Counted from the first letter of the stretch, positions 27,350-36,470 are shown. The stretch: DNA of 64,000 bases from Alicyclobacillus herbarius DSM 13609 (GCF_000430585.1 NZ_AUMH01000004.1:62001-126000); one strand, 5' to 3'. Notes: generated by a model from the letters alone, not told the origin. Made by a program: numbers and translations.

Positions 27350-28984
27350 TCATTGCTTCATCGAAGCATCCCGCATCGCAATAATGGGATTCGCAAAAAT
27401 ATTGATAGATGGCAGGGCATGTCCCTGAAAATCAAACAAAGTCATATTGTCATTGGGTGTGCCAGACCCGGGCTCCCAACCAACACCCGGGAGCCATTCG
27501 GGTTCCCAATAAAACACGCCAGCTCCATGGTGGTCAGGAACCCTTGCTAAAATCGAGACCAAGTCGTTGACAAACGATAACTGTCCAACGGGTGAAGCAG
27601 GATAGCCTGGGGAGAGTTGACTTGTTGACCAGACGAAATTGTCAGTATCGTCCCCATTTTGTAGTGTCCAAGGATACTGAGTTTCGGTGACGATGATATC
27701 CTTGTGATAGCGCTGAGCCAGGTTATCGAGGTTGTTCCGCAAGTCCGACAAGGAGCCATGCCAAAAGGGATAATACGAGAGACCAATGACATCAAACGGA
27801 ACCCCTTCTTGGACCATATGATCAAAAAACTGTTGACATACCAGAGAGTTGCCGCCTTGGTCAACGTGTAGCATGATACGGGGGCGGAAACCGAGGGGAG
27901 AGCCCTCGTAAACACCGCGAATTCCTGCCTTCAGTAGAGCCGTAAAGTTGTCCCACCCCTGATCACCGTTTACTTTGCCATACGGCCACAACATCCCATT
28001 TGTAACCTCGTTGCCGATAGCGACCATGTCGACTGGGGTGCCCTGCCGGGCAAACGCAGCCACTACGCTCGTTGTGTAGTTTTCGACCGTCTCCTCAAGC
28101 TGTGATAAATCCTCCCCCTGCCAGGCGGCCGGGATCGCCTGCGTTCCGGGATCTGCCCAAAAATCCGAGTAATGGATGTCCAGGAGAATCTTCATCCCGT
28201 CTCGTTTAATGCGTTTGGCCATTTCCAAGTCGCTGGCGAGGTCATCGTATCCGCCCGGCGGATTAACCCAAAGCCGCAGCCGGACGTAATTAGTGCCATG
28301 ACGACGGACGATTTGGTCGGCCGACAGAACTTGTCCGTCCAAATCCGTAAATGAGTGTCCCGTTTGCTCCTCTGCCAGTTCAAACGAGAGGTCGTCCCCC
28401 AACGCCATGCTGCGAGTCGCAGGGTCCTTACCATATAACCTCAGCTCCCCAATCGCAGGGGCCTGGTCCCCACTCCCCTGAATAAGCACCCGAACGAAAC
28501 GGATATTTGTATAGCGGGCCGGGAGTGACCACGCAACCGGCTGACCAGGCGTCAAAGGTTTGTTCTGCAAAGTGGGCACAGTCTCCCAGTGTCCAGGGAT
28601 ATCAGCGACCTGAAAGGAGACGGTGGCAGGTACACTACTTTGGCCCACGGTGATGCCGACACCGCCGAGGTGTCGAACACGGTGTAGATCAGCCACCAGC
28701 TGTCCCTTCTCTCCCACCGGCATCCAGGTGGTGGCCGCATCCCCATCCGCAGCATTTACACCTGAATGCCCGGTTTGAGAGCTGGAAACCGAAATTGTCC
28801 CGGTGGGCGTGAGATTGACGAGTAGATCCTGCCGGTCCGCCTGCGCGTGCGCTGACGTCGTTGCGCGGTCCTGAGCCCAGACCGACATCGGGGTGAGACC
28901 CGCAGTGACCGCAAGGGCAGCCATCCCGACAGCCACCTTGCGTACACCCCCCGACTTTCTGGGAACAGGCGAGATATCACTCAT
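27350..28984 (-). CDS. Secreted GH53 endo-beta-1,4-galactanase with discoidin-like domain
   Basis: This enzyme cuts beta-1,4-galactan of pectin side chains. The 544-residue protein starts MSDISPVPRKSG, has a signal peptide with a likely cleavage after SVWA, and then an F5/8-type-C (discoidin/CBM-like) domain at about residues 45-190. The GH53 barrel then runs to the end, with the acid/base Glu in MVAIGNEVTNGMLWP and the nucleophile Glu in IIVTETQYPW. The ATG at 28984 overlaps the permease stop by ATGA; longer readings run into the permease gene. It is secreted and feeds the ABC importer. Confidence 0.93.
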   Translation of the reverse strand: MSDISPVPRKSGGVRKVAVGMAALAVTAGLTPMSVWAQDRATTSAHAQADRQDLLVNLTPTGTISVSSSQTGHSGVNAADGDAATTWMPVGEKGQLVADLHRVRHLGGVGITVGQSSVPATVSFQVADIPGHWETVPTLQNKPLTPGQPVAWSLPARYTNIRFVRVLIQGSGDQAPAIGELRLYGKDPATRSMALGDDLSFELAEEQTGHSFTDLDGQVLSADQIVRRHGTNYVRLRLWVNPPGGYDDLASDLEMAKRIKRDGMKILLDIHYSDFWADPGTQAIPAAWQGEDLSQLEETVENYTTSVVAAFARQGTPVDMVAIGNEVTNGMLWPYGKVNGDQGWDNFTALLKAGIRGVYEGSPLGFRPRIMLHVDQGGNSLVCQQFFDHMVQEGVPFDVIGLSYYPFWHGSLSDLRNNLDNLAQRYHKDIIVTETQYPWTLQNGDDTDNFVWSTSQLSPGYPASPVGQLSFVNDLVSILARVPDHHGAGVFYWEPEWLPGVGWEPGSGTPNDNMTLFDFQGHALPSINIFANPIIAMRDASMKQ

Positions 28985-29811
28985 CCTTTTACCGCACCTC
29001 CATAAATGCCAGAGATAAAATATTTTTGAAAAACCAAGAACAGGATGAGAATCGGCAGAATCCCTATCGCGGCCCCCGTTAACACTTGTCCGTAGTGCAC
29101 CACCTGACCTGGGGTGACCAGTAGGGATAGGAATACAGGGAGTGTAGTGCTCGTCTGGCTCTGAAGAATGACCAATGGCCACAAGAAGTTGCCCCACTGT
29201 TGAATAAAGCTAAGGATGGTCAATGCGGACAGGGCCGGATAAACCGTCGGCAGAATGATGCGGTGAAAGATGCCAATCTCCGTGCAGCCGTCGATACGCG
29301 CTGCCTCCATCAGATCCGTGGGTACAGAAAGCATATTCTGACGCATGAAAAACACGCCAAACGCGTTCGCCAACGCAGGGAGAATGACTGCTTGAGGCTG
29401 ATTCATCCAGCCGAACCCGGTCAACATCTTGAACAACGGGATAAGAGTCGCTTGCTGCGGAATCATCATCGTTAAGAGAACAATCGCAAACAGTACGTTT
29501 TTCCCGCGAAACTCAAACTTCGCAAATGCGTACCCGGCAACAGCCGACAGATAGACTGTAGCAAGGGTGAATACCACAGAAATAAAGAATGTGTTCCATA
29601 AGATGTGCCAGAAGGGCCCACTGGACTCAAGTCCCTGAAGATTTTCTGCGAAATGGGTACTCGGAACTAACCACGGCGGTTGGTGAAAGATTTGCGTATC
29701 ATCCAGCGTCGAGGAGATGAACATCCAGTAGAATGGGTAAATGGAAACAATCGCAGCCACCACTAAAAAAGCGTACGTGACCAGTTTTACACGCAGGTTG
29801 TTGGCCGTCAT
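28981..29811 (-). CDS. Sugar ABC transporter permease (GanQ/MalG-like)
   Basis: This 276-residue permease has six membrane helices. The EAA loop that contacts the ATPase is visible as MEAARIDGCTEIGIFHRIILP. The C-terminus, ISGIYGGAVKG, is typical of MalG-type subunits. GGAGGTGA precedes the ATG, which overlaps the upstream permease stop by 4 bases. With the next gene it forms the membrane channel of the galacto-oligosaccharide importer. No ATPase gene lies in the locus; such systems in Bacilli often share an MsmX-type ATPase. Confidence 0.93.
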   Translation of the reverse strand: MTANNLRVKLVTYAFLVVAAIVSIYPFYWMFISSTLDDTQIFHQPPWLVPSTHFAENLQGLESSGPFWHILWNTFFISVVFTLATVYLSAVAGYAFAKFEFRGKNVLFAIVLLTMMIPQQATLIPLFKMLTGFGWMNQPQAVILPALANAFGVFFMRQNMLSVPTDLMEAARIDGCTEIGIFHRIILPTVYPALSALTILSFIQQWGNFLWPLVILQSQTSTTLPVFLSLLVTPGQVVHYGQVLTGAAIGILPILILFLVFQKYFISGIYGGAVKG

Positions 29812-30725
29812 CCAATCTCACCTCCCTTGGATACACGAAATTGCAAGAAACTGAGAACCGCCACGATGACCGTAAGCACATACGCAGCCGCACAGGCATA
29901 ACCAAAGTGAAAGCTCTGGAAGGCAAACTGGTAGATATACATGACCGGTGTCTCGGTGGCATTGGCTGGACCACCATTGGTCAACAGGTATGGTTCGGTA
30001 AACAGCTGTAGCGTACCGTTGGTCGAGAGAATAGCGCAAAATAGCAGTACCGGCTTGAGCATTGGCAGCGTGATGCGGAAAAACTGTGCCACGCGCCCCG
30101 CGCCATCCATAGTGGCCGCCTCAGCAATACTCTCCGGGATGGCCTGAAGGCCGGCGAGCAAAATGATGGCGTTATACCCAGTCCAGCGCCACGTCAGAGC
30201 GATAATGATGGCTATACGGGCCCAGACGGGCGTATTCAGCCAGTCAATGGGTGCCACCCCGACTAACCCCAGGAGGTAGTTCAAGATTCCATAATGACTG
30301 TTGAAAATGTTGGAAAAGACAATGGAATAGGTCACTGTGTCAATCAGAACCGGCAGGAAAACCGCTAATCGGAAGAACGCTCTACCGCGAATCAGTTTCG
30401 AGTTCAAAGCGGCAGCCAACAGCGTACCGAGGAACAGCATGACCGGCACCTGCACGACAAGGATTACAGCCGTGTTCAACAGAGACTTCCAAAACGACGT
30501 ATCGGTCAGCAATTTTCTATAATTATCCAGGCCTATCCACTGCGACGTACTACCCTGAGCGGACGTAAATGATAGGTACAGCGAATCGAGAATCGGGTAG
30601 ATAAGAAAGATCGCAAAGATGACCAGGAAGGGAGACAAAAACAGATACGGCACCGCTTGTCGGGACACGCGCACACGCGAGATGGATGCGAGACTTGTAG
30701 CACTGGATGTGATTGTCTTCGCCAT
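29808..30725 (-). CDS. Sugar ABC transporter permease (GanP/MalF-like)
   Basis: This 305-residue permease has six membrane helices. It opens with an N-terminal segment, YLFLSPFLVIFAIFLIYPI, typical of CUT1 sugar permeases. The EAA motif is IAEAATMDGAGRVAQFFRITLP. A TNGGPANATETPVMYIYQ block near the C-terminus is also family-typical. AGGTGAGG serves as SD. It lies 62 bases after the binding-protein gene, with a hairpin between them. Confidence 0.93.
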   Translation of the reverse strand: MAKTITSSATSLASISRVRVSRQAVPYLFLSPFLVIFAIFLIYPILDSLYLSFTSAQGSTSQWIGLDNYRKLLTDTSFWKSLLNTAVILVVQVPVMLFLGTLLAAALNSKLIRGRAFFRLAVFLPVLIDTVTYSIVFSNIFNSHYGILNYLLGLVGVAPIDWLNTPVWARIAIIIALTWRWTGYNAIILLAGLQAIPESIAEAATMDGAGRVAQFFRITLPMLKPVLLFCAILSTNGTLQLFTEPYLLTNGGPANATETPVMYIYQFAFQSFHFGYACAAAYVLTVIVAVLSFLQFRVSKGGEIG

Positions 30726-30742
30726 GTTTCCTCACCTGCTTT

Positions 30743-30768
30743 GCAGCAGGGGGAATTTTCCCTGCTGC
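30743..30768 (-). other. Intercistronic hairpin between binding protein and permease genes
   Basis: GCAGCAGGG and CCCTGCTGC form a 9-bp stem with an 8-base A/T-rich loop in the 62-base gap. Such hairpins after binding-protein genes commonly stabilise the upstream mRNA or reduce read-through, giving excess binding protein. No T-run follows, so it is probably not a full terminator. Confidence 0.55.
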
Positions 30769-30787
30769 CGGGTTTACTCGCCGTAAA

Positions 30788-32080
30788 CTACTTGACCTGC
30801 AATCCAGTCGACTTGGCAATTGCGTCTGCGGCCGCCTTCGTCGCCTGAGCCGGAGTGCTGTTTCCAGAGAGGACCGCCTGTTCCATGTCTTTTAACGGCT
30901 TGGTAGCATCAAGCATGATAGGGCCGTGGTTCATCGGAGGGATGTCCTTGGCCTGTTCAGCGAAGAACGGATAAATCGCCATACCGAAATACGGGAAGTT
31001 TTGCTTGAACTGCTGTGTCTTATAGAACGGTACGTAGGACGGGAACAAGCCATACTTGAGCATGACGCTCTCCCCTTCGTCGGTGGCCAAGCAGTAGTCG
31101 AGGAATTTCCAGGCTGCGTCCACGTTCTTGCTCTGTTTGGTAATAGCCAGTACGGATCCACCCAGGTTGGCCTCATGATTGCCATTTGAACTGAACGCCG
31201 GCAGAGGAATCAGTCCCCACTTGCCTGACTGGTTCTTGACCGAGTTCATCAACGTGCCCGCATACCAGACCGGATACACCACGGCCGCCATTTTGCCGTT
31301 GTTCAGAGCCGTAATTTCCCCATTCCAGTCTTTGAAGTCCATCAATATTCCGGCATCCTTCATCTTTTTCAACGTCGCAAGGGCCTGTTGGGCCTGCTGA
31401 GACGTCAGGTCAATTTTCCCGTCTGAGGTGACATAGTTACCACCCAGTTCATTGAACAGCATTTCGAACGGATCGAAATCGTCATCGCCGTAGCCCCACA
31501 TGGCCACCCCAGGAAACTTCTGCTTCAGCTTCTTTCCTGCTTGAATAAAATCGTCCCAGGTTTTGATGGAATTCGGATCAATACCCGCCTGCTTGTACAG
31601 GTCTTTACGGTAATAAACCGCTGCCGGGCCGATGTCCCATGGCATGGCGTATACCTTGCCGTCCTGCGTCACCGGCTCCCAAGCAGAAGACACGAAGTCC
31701 GACTTGATTCCCTGCACCCGGTCTGTGATATCGACAAACTCACCCGGAAACTTTTTGAGGAAGGCCGGAAAATCGCGGTTTTGTGTTTGAACGATATCGG
31801 GCACATTCGATCCGGATGCCAGTTCGGGCATGATTTTGGTGTATCCGGTATCGACGTACTCGACGTTCACCTTGATGTTTGGATACTTTTTCTCGAACCC
31901 CGGAATCTCTGCCTTCAGGGCATCAGCCGCATCGTTCCACGCCGCTACCGTGATGGTCGCAGACCCAGAGCCTCCTTGCCCCTGGCTGTTTGAACTGCCA
32001 CCTGTCGACGATCCACATGCCGTTGCCAATCCCGCCACGGTCACGATAACCCCTGCCGTGGCCATGAATTTTTTCTTCAA
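30788..32080 (-). CDS. Sugar ABC transporter substrate-binding lipoprotein (GanS-like)
   Basis: This 430-residue family 1 extracellular solute-binding protein has a signal peptide and lipobox LATAC, then a Ser/Gly-rich linker. It captures oligosaccharides, probably beta-1,4-galacto-oligosaccharides given its operon. Motifs include ITVAAWNDAADALKAEIPGFEKKYP and PDIVQTQNRDFPAFLKKFPGEF, with AMPWDIGPAAVYYRKDLYKQAGI following. Translation starts at a TTG with AAGGGGG 8 bases upstream. It is the first gene of the operon and sits behind a promoter with operator-like dyads. Confidence 0.93.
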   Translation of the reverse strand: MKKKFMATAGVIVTVAGLATACGSSTGGSSNSQGQGGSGSATITVAAWNDAADALKAEIPGFEKKYPNIKVNVEYVDTGYTKIMPELASGSNVPDIVQTQNRDFPAFLKKFPGEFVDITDRVQGIKSDFVSSAWEPVTQDGKVYAMPWDIGPAAVYYRKDLYKQAGIDPNSIKTWDDFIQAGKKLKQKFPGVAMWGYGDDDFDPFEMLFNELGGNYVTSDGKIDLTSQQAQQALATLKKMKDAGILMDFKDWNGEITALNNGKMAAVVYPVWYAGTLMNSVKNQSGKWGLIPLPAFSSNGNHEANLGGSVLAITKQSKNVDAAWKFLDYCLATDEGESVMLKYGLFPSYVPFYKTQQFKQNFPYFGMAIYPFFAEQAKDIPPMNHGPIMLDATKPLKDMEQAVLSGNSTPAQATKAAADAIAKSTGLQVK

Positions 32081-32098
32081 TCGTATTTCCCCCTTATT

Positions 32099-32116
32099 TG
32101 TGGTTTCGAGTCCACA
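32099..32116. promoter_or_regulatory. Candidate operator dyad 1 of galactan operon
   Basis: The sequence TGTGGTTTCGAGTCCACA has 5-bp arms (TGTGG/CCACA). It is a close copy of a second dyad 85 bases away, differing at four positions. It lies in the 5' leader just before the binding-protein gene. The LacI-family protein encoded upstream is the natural candidate to bind; this is inference. Confidence 0.5.
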
Positions 32117-32183
32117 CCGTATACGGAAGCCCTTACACGGATTTGCTAGTCCTTTAATTTTTACAGCTTCACCCCCCTTGTTT

Positions 32184-32201
32184 TATGGTTTCGTGACCAC
32201 A
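32184..32201. promoter_or_regulatory. Candidate operator dyad 2 of galactan operon
   Basis: TATGGTTTCGTGACCACA repeats dyad 1 with 14 of 18 positions shared and the same orientation, centre to centre 85 bp (about eight helical turns). That spacing would suit DNA looping by a tetrameric or paired LacI-type repressor. Confidence 0.5.
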
Positions 32202-32215
32202 TTCACCCCAAAAAC

Positions 32216-32230
32216 CTGAAAACGGTTACG
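32216..32230. promoter_or_regulatory. cre-like CcpA site
   Basis: TGAAAACGGTTAC fits the core of the catabolite-responsive element consensus (TGNAANCGNWNNC). It lies just downstream of the operon -10, where CcpA binding would block transcription. A LacI-family operator is the alternative reading. Confidence 0.5.
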
Positions 32231-32240
32231 CGTCATAACT

Positions 32241-32270
32241 ATGTTACGTCTATGAAAACCAAGTTGTCAA
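32241..32270 (-). promoter_or_regulatory. Promoter of the galactan operon
   Basis: On the minus strand TTGACA (32265-32270), an 18-base spacer and TAACAT (32241-32246) form a good sigma-A promoter between the regulator gene and the binding-protein gene. The predicted transcription start is near 32234. Confidence 0.65.
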
Positions 32271-32307
32271 TAGACTGTTCATCCCATAGGTTATTCATCT
32301 AGATTTT

Positions 32308-33339
32308 TCATCCGATTGTCCGTCCTTGATGGTGAACTTTTGGGGCTCCGACCGACTCTCTCAGCACCAATGTCGTTCCCACCTCCGTCGTACGGGGAAC
32401 GCCGCCATCGCCGTGAATCTGGGACAGCATCTGCTCCATGAGCAGATTGCCAATCTGGCGTTTGGGAATCTGAATCGTAGACAGAGTGGGCGTCACCAGG
32501 CTGGCGATTTCCAAATCGTCCACGCCGGTCAGGGATACGTCATCTGGCACCTTGCGGCCGTGTTCCACCAAGGCCCGCATGGCGCCTACGGCAATCAGGT
32601 CATTTGTGGCACAAATGGCTGTGAAGTTCAGTCCGCTTTCCAGCAGGTCACAGACTGTCTGGTAGCCACACGTCAGCGTGTCCTGATAGTCGGGGAAAAA
32701 CCGTGTCAGGGACTCGTCCAATTCAATCCCATGCACCTTAAGGGCGTCCCGATACCCGAGGTAACGCGGGTTTTGCGCCGGCCGGGAAAACTGGTAGCCC
32801 ATGAAGACGATGCGCCGATGGCCAAGGGAAATCAAGTGATTCACACACTCGCGCATGGCGGATCGCAGGTCAACGTAAACATGCGGTAACTCCAAGTGGC
32901 GTTCCCGGTCACAATAGAGACTGACTGGAAGGCGTTCAGCCAGTTCCTTGAGTGGGATAATCTTTTCCATTTCGTAGGGTGCGAGCAAAATCATCCCGTC
33001 GTAAAACCCAGACAAGACGACCTCCAGGTACTCCCGCTTTTCGTACGTCAGGCTATAGAGCGAGAAGGTGTAATCGTGGGCGAGCGCTGTCTCCTCGATG
33101 CCCGCCACGATTTCCAGATAAAACGAGTTGCTAATGGAGGGAGTGATGCAGGCGACCTGCCGGGACTGTTGCATGCGTAGACTTCGCGCGAGCCGGTTGG
33201 GGACATAGTTCAGCTCCTTGATGGCCGCGTGCACCCGTTTGCGCACGTCTTCAGCCACGTACCCGTTGTCGTTGAGGACACGCGAGACCGTCGACGGTGA
33301 AACACCGGCCAAACGTGCCACATCCCGGCGCGTAGCCAT
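32308..33339 (-). CDS. LacI family transcriptional regulator of galactan use
   Basis: This 343-residue protein has the LacI helix-turn-helix and hinge at its N-terminus (TRRDVARLAGVSPSTVSRVLND, then NYVPNRLARSLR). A periplasmic-binding-like effector domain follows (FTAICATNDLIAVGAMRAL, VSLTGVDDLEIASLVTPTLSTI). It probably represses the adjacent ABC/GH53/GH42 genes until a galacto-oligosaccharide or galactose is present. The start at 33339 has GGAGGAGGG about 9 bases upstream. The gene is transcribed in the same direction as its presumed target operon, 227 bases upstream of it. Confidence 0.92.
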   Translation of the reverse strand: MATRRDVARLAGVSPSTVSRVLNDNGYVAEDVRKRVHAAIKELNYVPNRLARSLRMQQSRQVACITPSISNSFYLEIVAGIEETALAHDYTFSLYSLTYEKREYLEVVLSGFYDGMILLAPYEMEKIIPLKELAERLPVSLYCDRERHLELPHVYVDLRSAMRECVNHLISLGHRRIVFMGYQFSRPAQNPRYLGYRDALKVHGIELDESLTRFFPDYQDTLTCGYQTVCDLLESGLNFTAICATNDLIAVGAMRALVEHGRKVPDDVSLTGVDDLEIASLVTPTLSTIQIPKRQIGNLLMEQMLSQIHGDGGVPRTTEVGTTLVLRESVGAPKVHHQGRTIG

Positions 33340-33450
33340 GCCAACATTCCCTCCTCCGTCTCGGACGATAAACCTTCGCGGCTCTGCACCGCCCACCGTA
33401 CACCCACACGAGTTCAGAGTAGGCGAGCCCGAAGCCTAATACGCCTGTAC

Positions 33451-34314
33451 TCACCCCTGGTGCATATGAACGACGTTCTCGGCGTGATAGAACACCTTGG
33501 AATACGGCGGAACGCTCTCCGTTACCCAGGCATTGCTGCCAATTACCGCGTGGTGCCCAATGACCGTCTCGCCGCCGAGCACCGTGGCGTTGGCGTAGAG
33601 GACTACGCCGTCTTCAATGGTCGGATGACGTTTCGTCCGCCGCACCATCGCCCCCGTCTCATCGCGGGGAAAATGCAGGGCACCAATGGTAACCCCTTGA
33701 TAGATCTTGACGTTATCTCCCACCACAGCAGTCTCACCGATGACAATGCCTGTCGCGTGGTCAATCATCACGCCGCGGCCAATGGTGGCCCCGGGATGAA
33801 TATCCACCCCCGTGAGGAAATGAGCGTACTCGGTCATCATCCGCGGCAAAAGTGGGACTTCCAAGCGATACAATACGTTCGCTATGCGATAGATGAGCAG
33901 CGCCTGAATCCCCGGGTAGGTGAGGATGATCTCGTCGTAACCCGCCGCCGCCGGATCGTTCTCATACGTCGCTAGCACATCATCGTGTAGGATTGTCTGC
34001 AACTCAGGCAGCCCAGCAATCACGAAATCCGCCTTTTCTTCCGCCTCAGCCCTGGACTCAGATGTGGCATCACGGTCATAACAGCTTTGGAATAATGCGC
34101 GGTGAATCTGACCGGCCAAAGCCCGGTGCAGCTCATCGACGACATCGTCGAGGCTCCGTCCCTCTTCAGGCGGAAAATAATTACACGCCATCAACTGTTT
34201 AACCAATTGGATAATCCGCCGAATACCTGCCGATTGGGGGTGGCAGGTGCGTCCAGCAAACCATTCGCAGCACTGTTTTTTCAGTTGACGGGCGATGTCG
34301 TGTCGCGAACTCAC
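33451..34314 (-). CDS. Serine O-acetyltransferase
   Basis: This enzyme makes O-acetylserine from serine and acetyl-CoA, the first step of cysteine synthesis. The 287-residue protein has the helical SATase N-terminal domain (DEIILTYPGIQALLIYRIANVLY), then the left-handed beta-helix with hexapeptide repeats. That helix carries HFLTGVDIHPGATIGRGVMIDHATGIVIGETAVVGDN, with conserved Asp-His residues. It is the longer SATase/EpsC subtype. The GTG start has GGAGG 7 bases upstream. It is divergent from a Fur-family gene; no cysK lies beside it. Confidence 0.93.
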   Translation of the reverse strand: MSSRHDIARQLKKQCCEWFAGRTCHPQSAGIRRIIQLVKQLMACNYFPPEEGRSLDDVVDELHRALAGQIHRALFQSCYDRDATSESRAEAEEKADFVIAGLPELQTILHDDVLATYENDPAAAGYDEIILTYPGIQALLIYRIANVLYRLEVPLLPRMMTEYAHFLTGVDIHPGATIGRGVMIDHATGIVIGETAVVGDNVKIYQGVTIGALHFPRDETGAMVRRTKRHPTIEDGVVLYANATVLGGETVIGHHAVIGSNAWVTESVPPYSKVFYHAENVVHMHQG

Positions 34315-34379
34315 CGAAAAACCTCCTTCATCGTACTCTCGAGTTTGAAGGTATCATTTTGGAAACGAACAGGTGCGTA

Positions 34380-34408
34380 TTGACAGATGCACGCCCCCGG
34401 GTTACATT
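34380..34408 (+). promoter_or_regulatory. Promoter of the Fur-family gene
   Basis: TTGACA (34380-34385), a 17-base spacer and TACATT (34403-34408) form a near-consensus sigma-A promoter 46 bases before the GTG start. Confidence 0.65.
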
Positions 34409-34453
34409 TCCTATGCAAAACGATTTTCGAGAAACCTGTGAGAGTGGGAAATT

Positions 34454-34870
34454 GTGGATAAAGAGCGACTACGAGCGCTTTTGCATGAACAAAACTTTCG
34501 CCTGACGCGGGAACGGGACACGCTGCTCGAACTGTTTGTACAGTCGGGTCGCATGCTTACCCCTGCCCAATTGCACGAACTCGCACAAACGAGTGGTGCG
34601 CGCGTCGGATTAACCACAGTATACAGACTCCTTGAGGTCCTGACAAAGGTCGGAGCAGCGATGCCGTTTTTGGTCGAGGGAAACATCTACTACGCGTTTT
34701 GCAGCGACCACCATCATCACCACTTCGTCTGCCTGTCCTGCCACCGCGTGCATGAACTGGCCGAATGTCCTTCGTTCCAAGAAGTCCCGAGTGAGTTTCA
34801 GGTGCAATCCCACCGCGCGGACCTGTTCGGCACCTGTCCCAATTGCCAACGCAGAAACCGGCCCCAATAA
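34454..34870 (+). CDS. Fur family metal/peroxide-responsive regulator
   Basis: This 138-residue protein has a winged-helix domain (TVYRLLEVLTKVGAAMPF) and a C-terminal dimerisation domain. That domain carries the metal-site run of five histidines before FVCLSCHRVHEL and the second CxxC in GTCPNCQ, giving the two-CxxC structural zinc site. Residues do not decide between Fur, Zur, PerR or Mur. The start is GTG with a weak SD. It faces the divergent serine acetyltransferase gene and converges on an Nramp manganese transporter gene, so a role in Mn, Zn or Fe balance is plausible. Confidence 0.9.
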   Translation: MDKERLRALLHEQNFRLTRERDTLLELFVQSGRMLTPAQLHELAQTSGARVGLTTVYRLLEVLTKVGAAMPFLVEGNIYYAFCSDHHHHHFVCLSCHRVHELAECPSFQEVPSEFQVQSHRADLFGTCPNCQRRNRPQ

Positions 34871-35064
34871 GATTCCGTTGGGCCTTTCGCCATAGTTTGT
34901 GCCAAACAGCCAGGACTTGCCACGGCGATCCGCCCGCCAAACCGGCCACGGCGGCCGAGATGGAGCGTCCGTTCCGGTTTTCTCACCAGGGAAACAACCG
35001 CACGTCTTCGTCCAGACAAAGCAGCACTGCGTCGCCCGTATCTAAAAATCGGCGCAGCGTAGGA

Positions 35065-36417
35065 TTATCCCATGCTTGCGCCGGTTATGGTCAGATATAG
35101 CAACACCACATTCAAACCAATCACCACCGCCGCAATCCCGCTAACCAATGCGGTCAACCAACGTGGGTTGACCAGATGTCCCATCAGGTCACGGCGGCGG
35201 GTAAAACCAATCAATGAGATGAGCGGTGCTGGCAGGGCAAAGCTGAGCACAACCTGGCTGATGACCAAGGCCCGGGTCGGGTTCGTTCCCAGCGCGACCA
35301 GGATGATCGTCGGCAGCATGGTCACCAGCCGCCGCAGCCAAACGGGAATGGTAAAGCCGACAAAACCCTGCATAATCATTTGACCGGCCATGGTGCCAAC
35401 GACGGAACTGGAAAGACCCGATGCCAGCAGTGAGGCTAAAAACACACCCGCTGCAGCCGGTCCCAAAATCGGAGTCAACGTGTGGAACGCTTGACCGATA
35501 TCGATGTTGCCCTGGACACGCCCGTAAAACGCAGTGGCCGCCGTGAACATCATGGCCAGGTTCACCAGGCCCGCCAAGGACATCGCCACAACGACATCCA
35601 CACGTTCGAAGCGTTGAATGCGCACCGCCTCGTTGGCACTCTGCGGGACGATTCGACTTTGCGTCAACCCAGAATGTAGATAGACCGCGTGCGGCATGAC
35701 TGTAGCGCCGATAATGCCAGCGGCCAACAGGACACTCCCAGAATCCCCAAGCCAAGGTGTCACGGCATGACGGACAATCTGCCCCCAAGCCGGGCCCGAG
35801 AAGATGGTCTCCAGGACGTAGCAAAGAGCAATCGCGCCAAGCAGGGCGCCGACGAACACTTCCAATGGGCGAAAACCAAACCGCTCCAACGTTAACACCA
35901 AGTACGTGATGATCCCGGTCAACACCGCTGCCGCGAACAGGGGCAGCCCAAACAGCAGGTTGAGCGCCAAGCTCGCCCCAAGAAATTCCGCCACGTCGGT
36001 GGCCATGGCAGCAACCTCTGCAACGCCCCATAACGCCCAGTTGAGCGGGCGCGGATAATACGCACGGCATAGTTCGGGCAGACTGCGCCCCGTCGCGATG
36101 CCCAGCTTCGCCGACAGGGTTTGAATCACCATCGCCATCAGGTTGGCGAAGACGACCACCCATAACATGCGGTATCCGTACGTCGCGCCCGCCTGAATGT
36201 TAGTCGCGTAGTTCCCCGGATCCACGTAGGCGACGGCGGCAATCAATGCCGGGCCGAGGAAGGGAAAAATCCGCCGCAGCCCGTTTCCGTTGCCGCGGAG
36301 CGCCTGCTCGGCTGTCCGTACCGTCTTCTCCGACAACGACCCGGGCTTGTAGGGACCGTTGCCCGCTTTCATCGTGCCCGGTGCCCTTCTATCCCTTGAA
36401 ACCACATAGTCGCTCAC
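35065..36417 (-). CDS. mntH: Nramp family Mn(II)/divalent metal transporter
   Basis: MntH imports Mn(II) (and Fe(II)) with protons. The 450-residue protein has about eleven membrane helices, with the metal-binding DPGNYATN in helix 1 and TVMPHAVYLHS (MPH motif) in helix 6. The GTG at 36417 is chosen because AAAAGGAGA lies 8 bases upstream. A longer reading from 36501 would start before the SD and overlap the operator-bearing leader. A MntR-like box overlaps the start of transcription, which supports manganese control. Confidence 0.92.
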   Translation of the reverse strand: MSDYVVSRDRRAPGTMKAGNGPYKPGSLSEKTVRTAEQALRGNGNGLRRIFPFLGPALIAAVAYVDPGNYATNIQAGATYGYRMLWVVVFANLMAMVIQTLSAKLGIATGRSLPELCRAYYPRPLNWALWGVAEVAAMATDVAEFLGASLALNLLFGLPLFAAAVLTGIITYLVLTLERFGFRPLEVFVGALLGAIALCYVLETIFSGPAWGQIVRHAVTPWLGDSGSVLLAAGIIGATVMPHAVYLHSGLTQSRIVPQSANEAVRIQRFERVDVVVAMSLAGLVNLAMMFTAATAFYGRVQGNIDIGQAFHTLTPILGPAAAGVFLASLLASGLSSSVVGTMAGQMIMQGFVGFTIPVWLRRLVTMLPTIILVALGTNPTRALVISQVVLSFALPAPLISLIGFTRRRDLMGHLVNPRWLTALVSGIAAVVIGLNVVLLYLTITGASMG

Positions 36418-36470
36418 GGTTCGAGTCTCCTTTTTCACCTTAGGACACAAAGTTTCTCCCAGGACAATAT

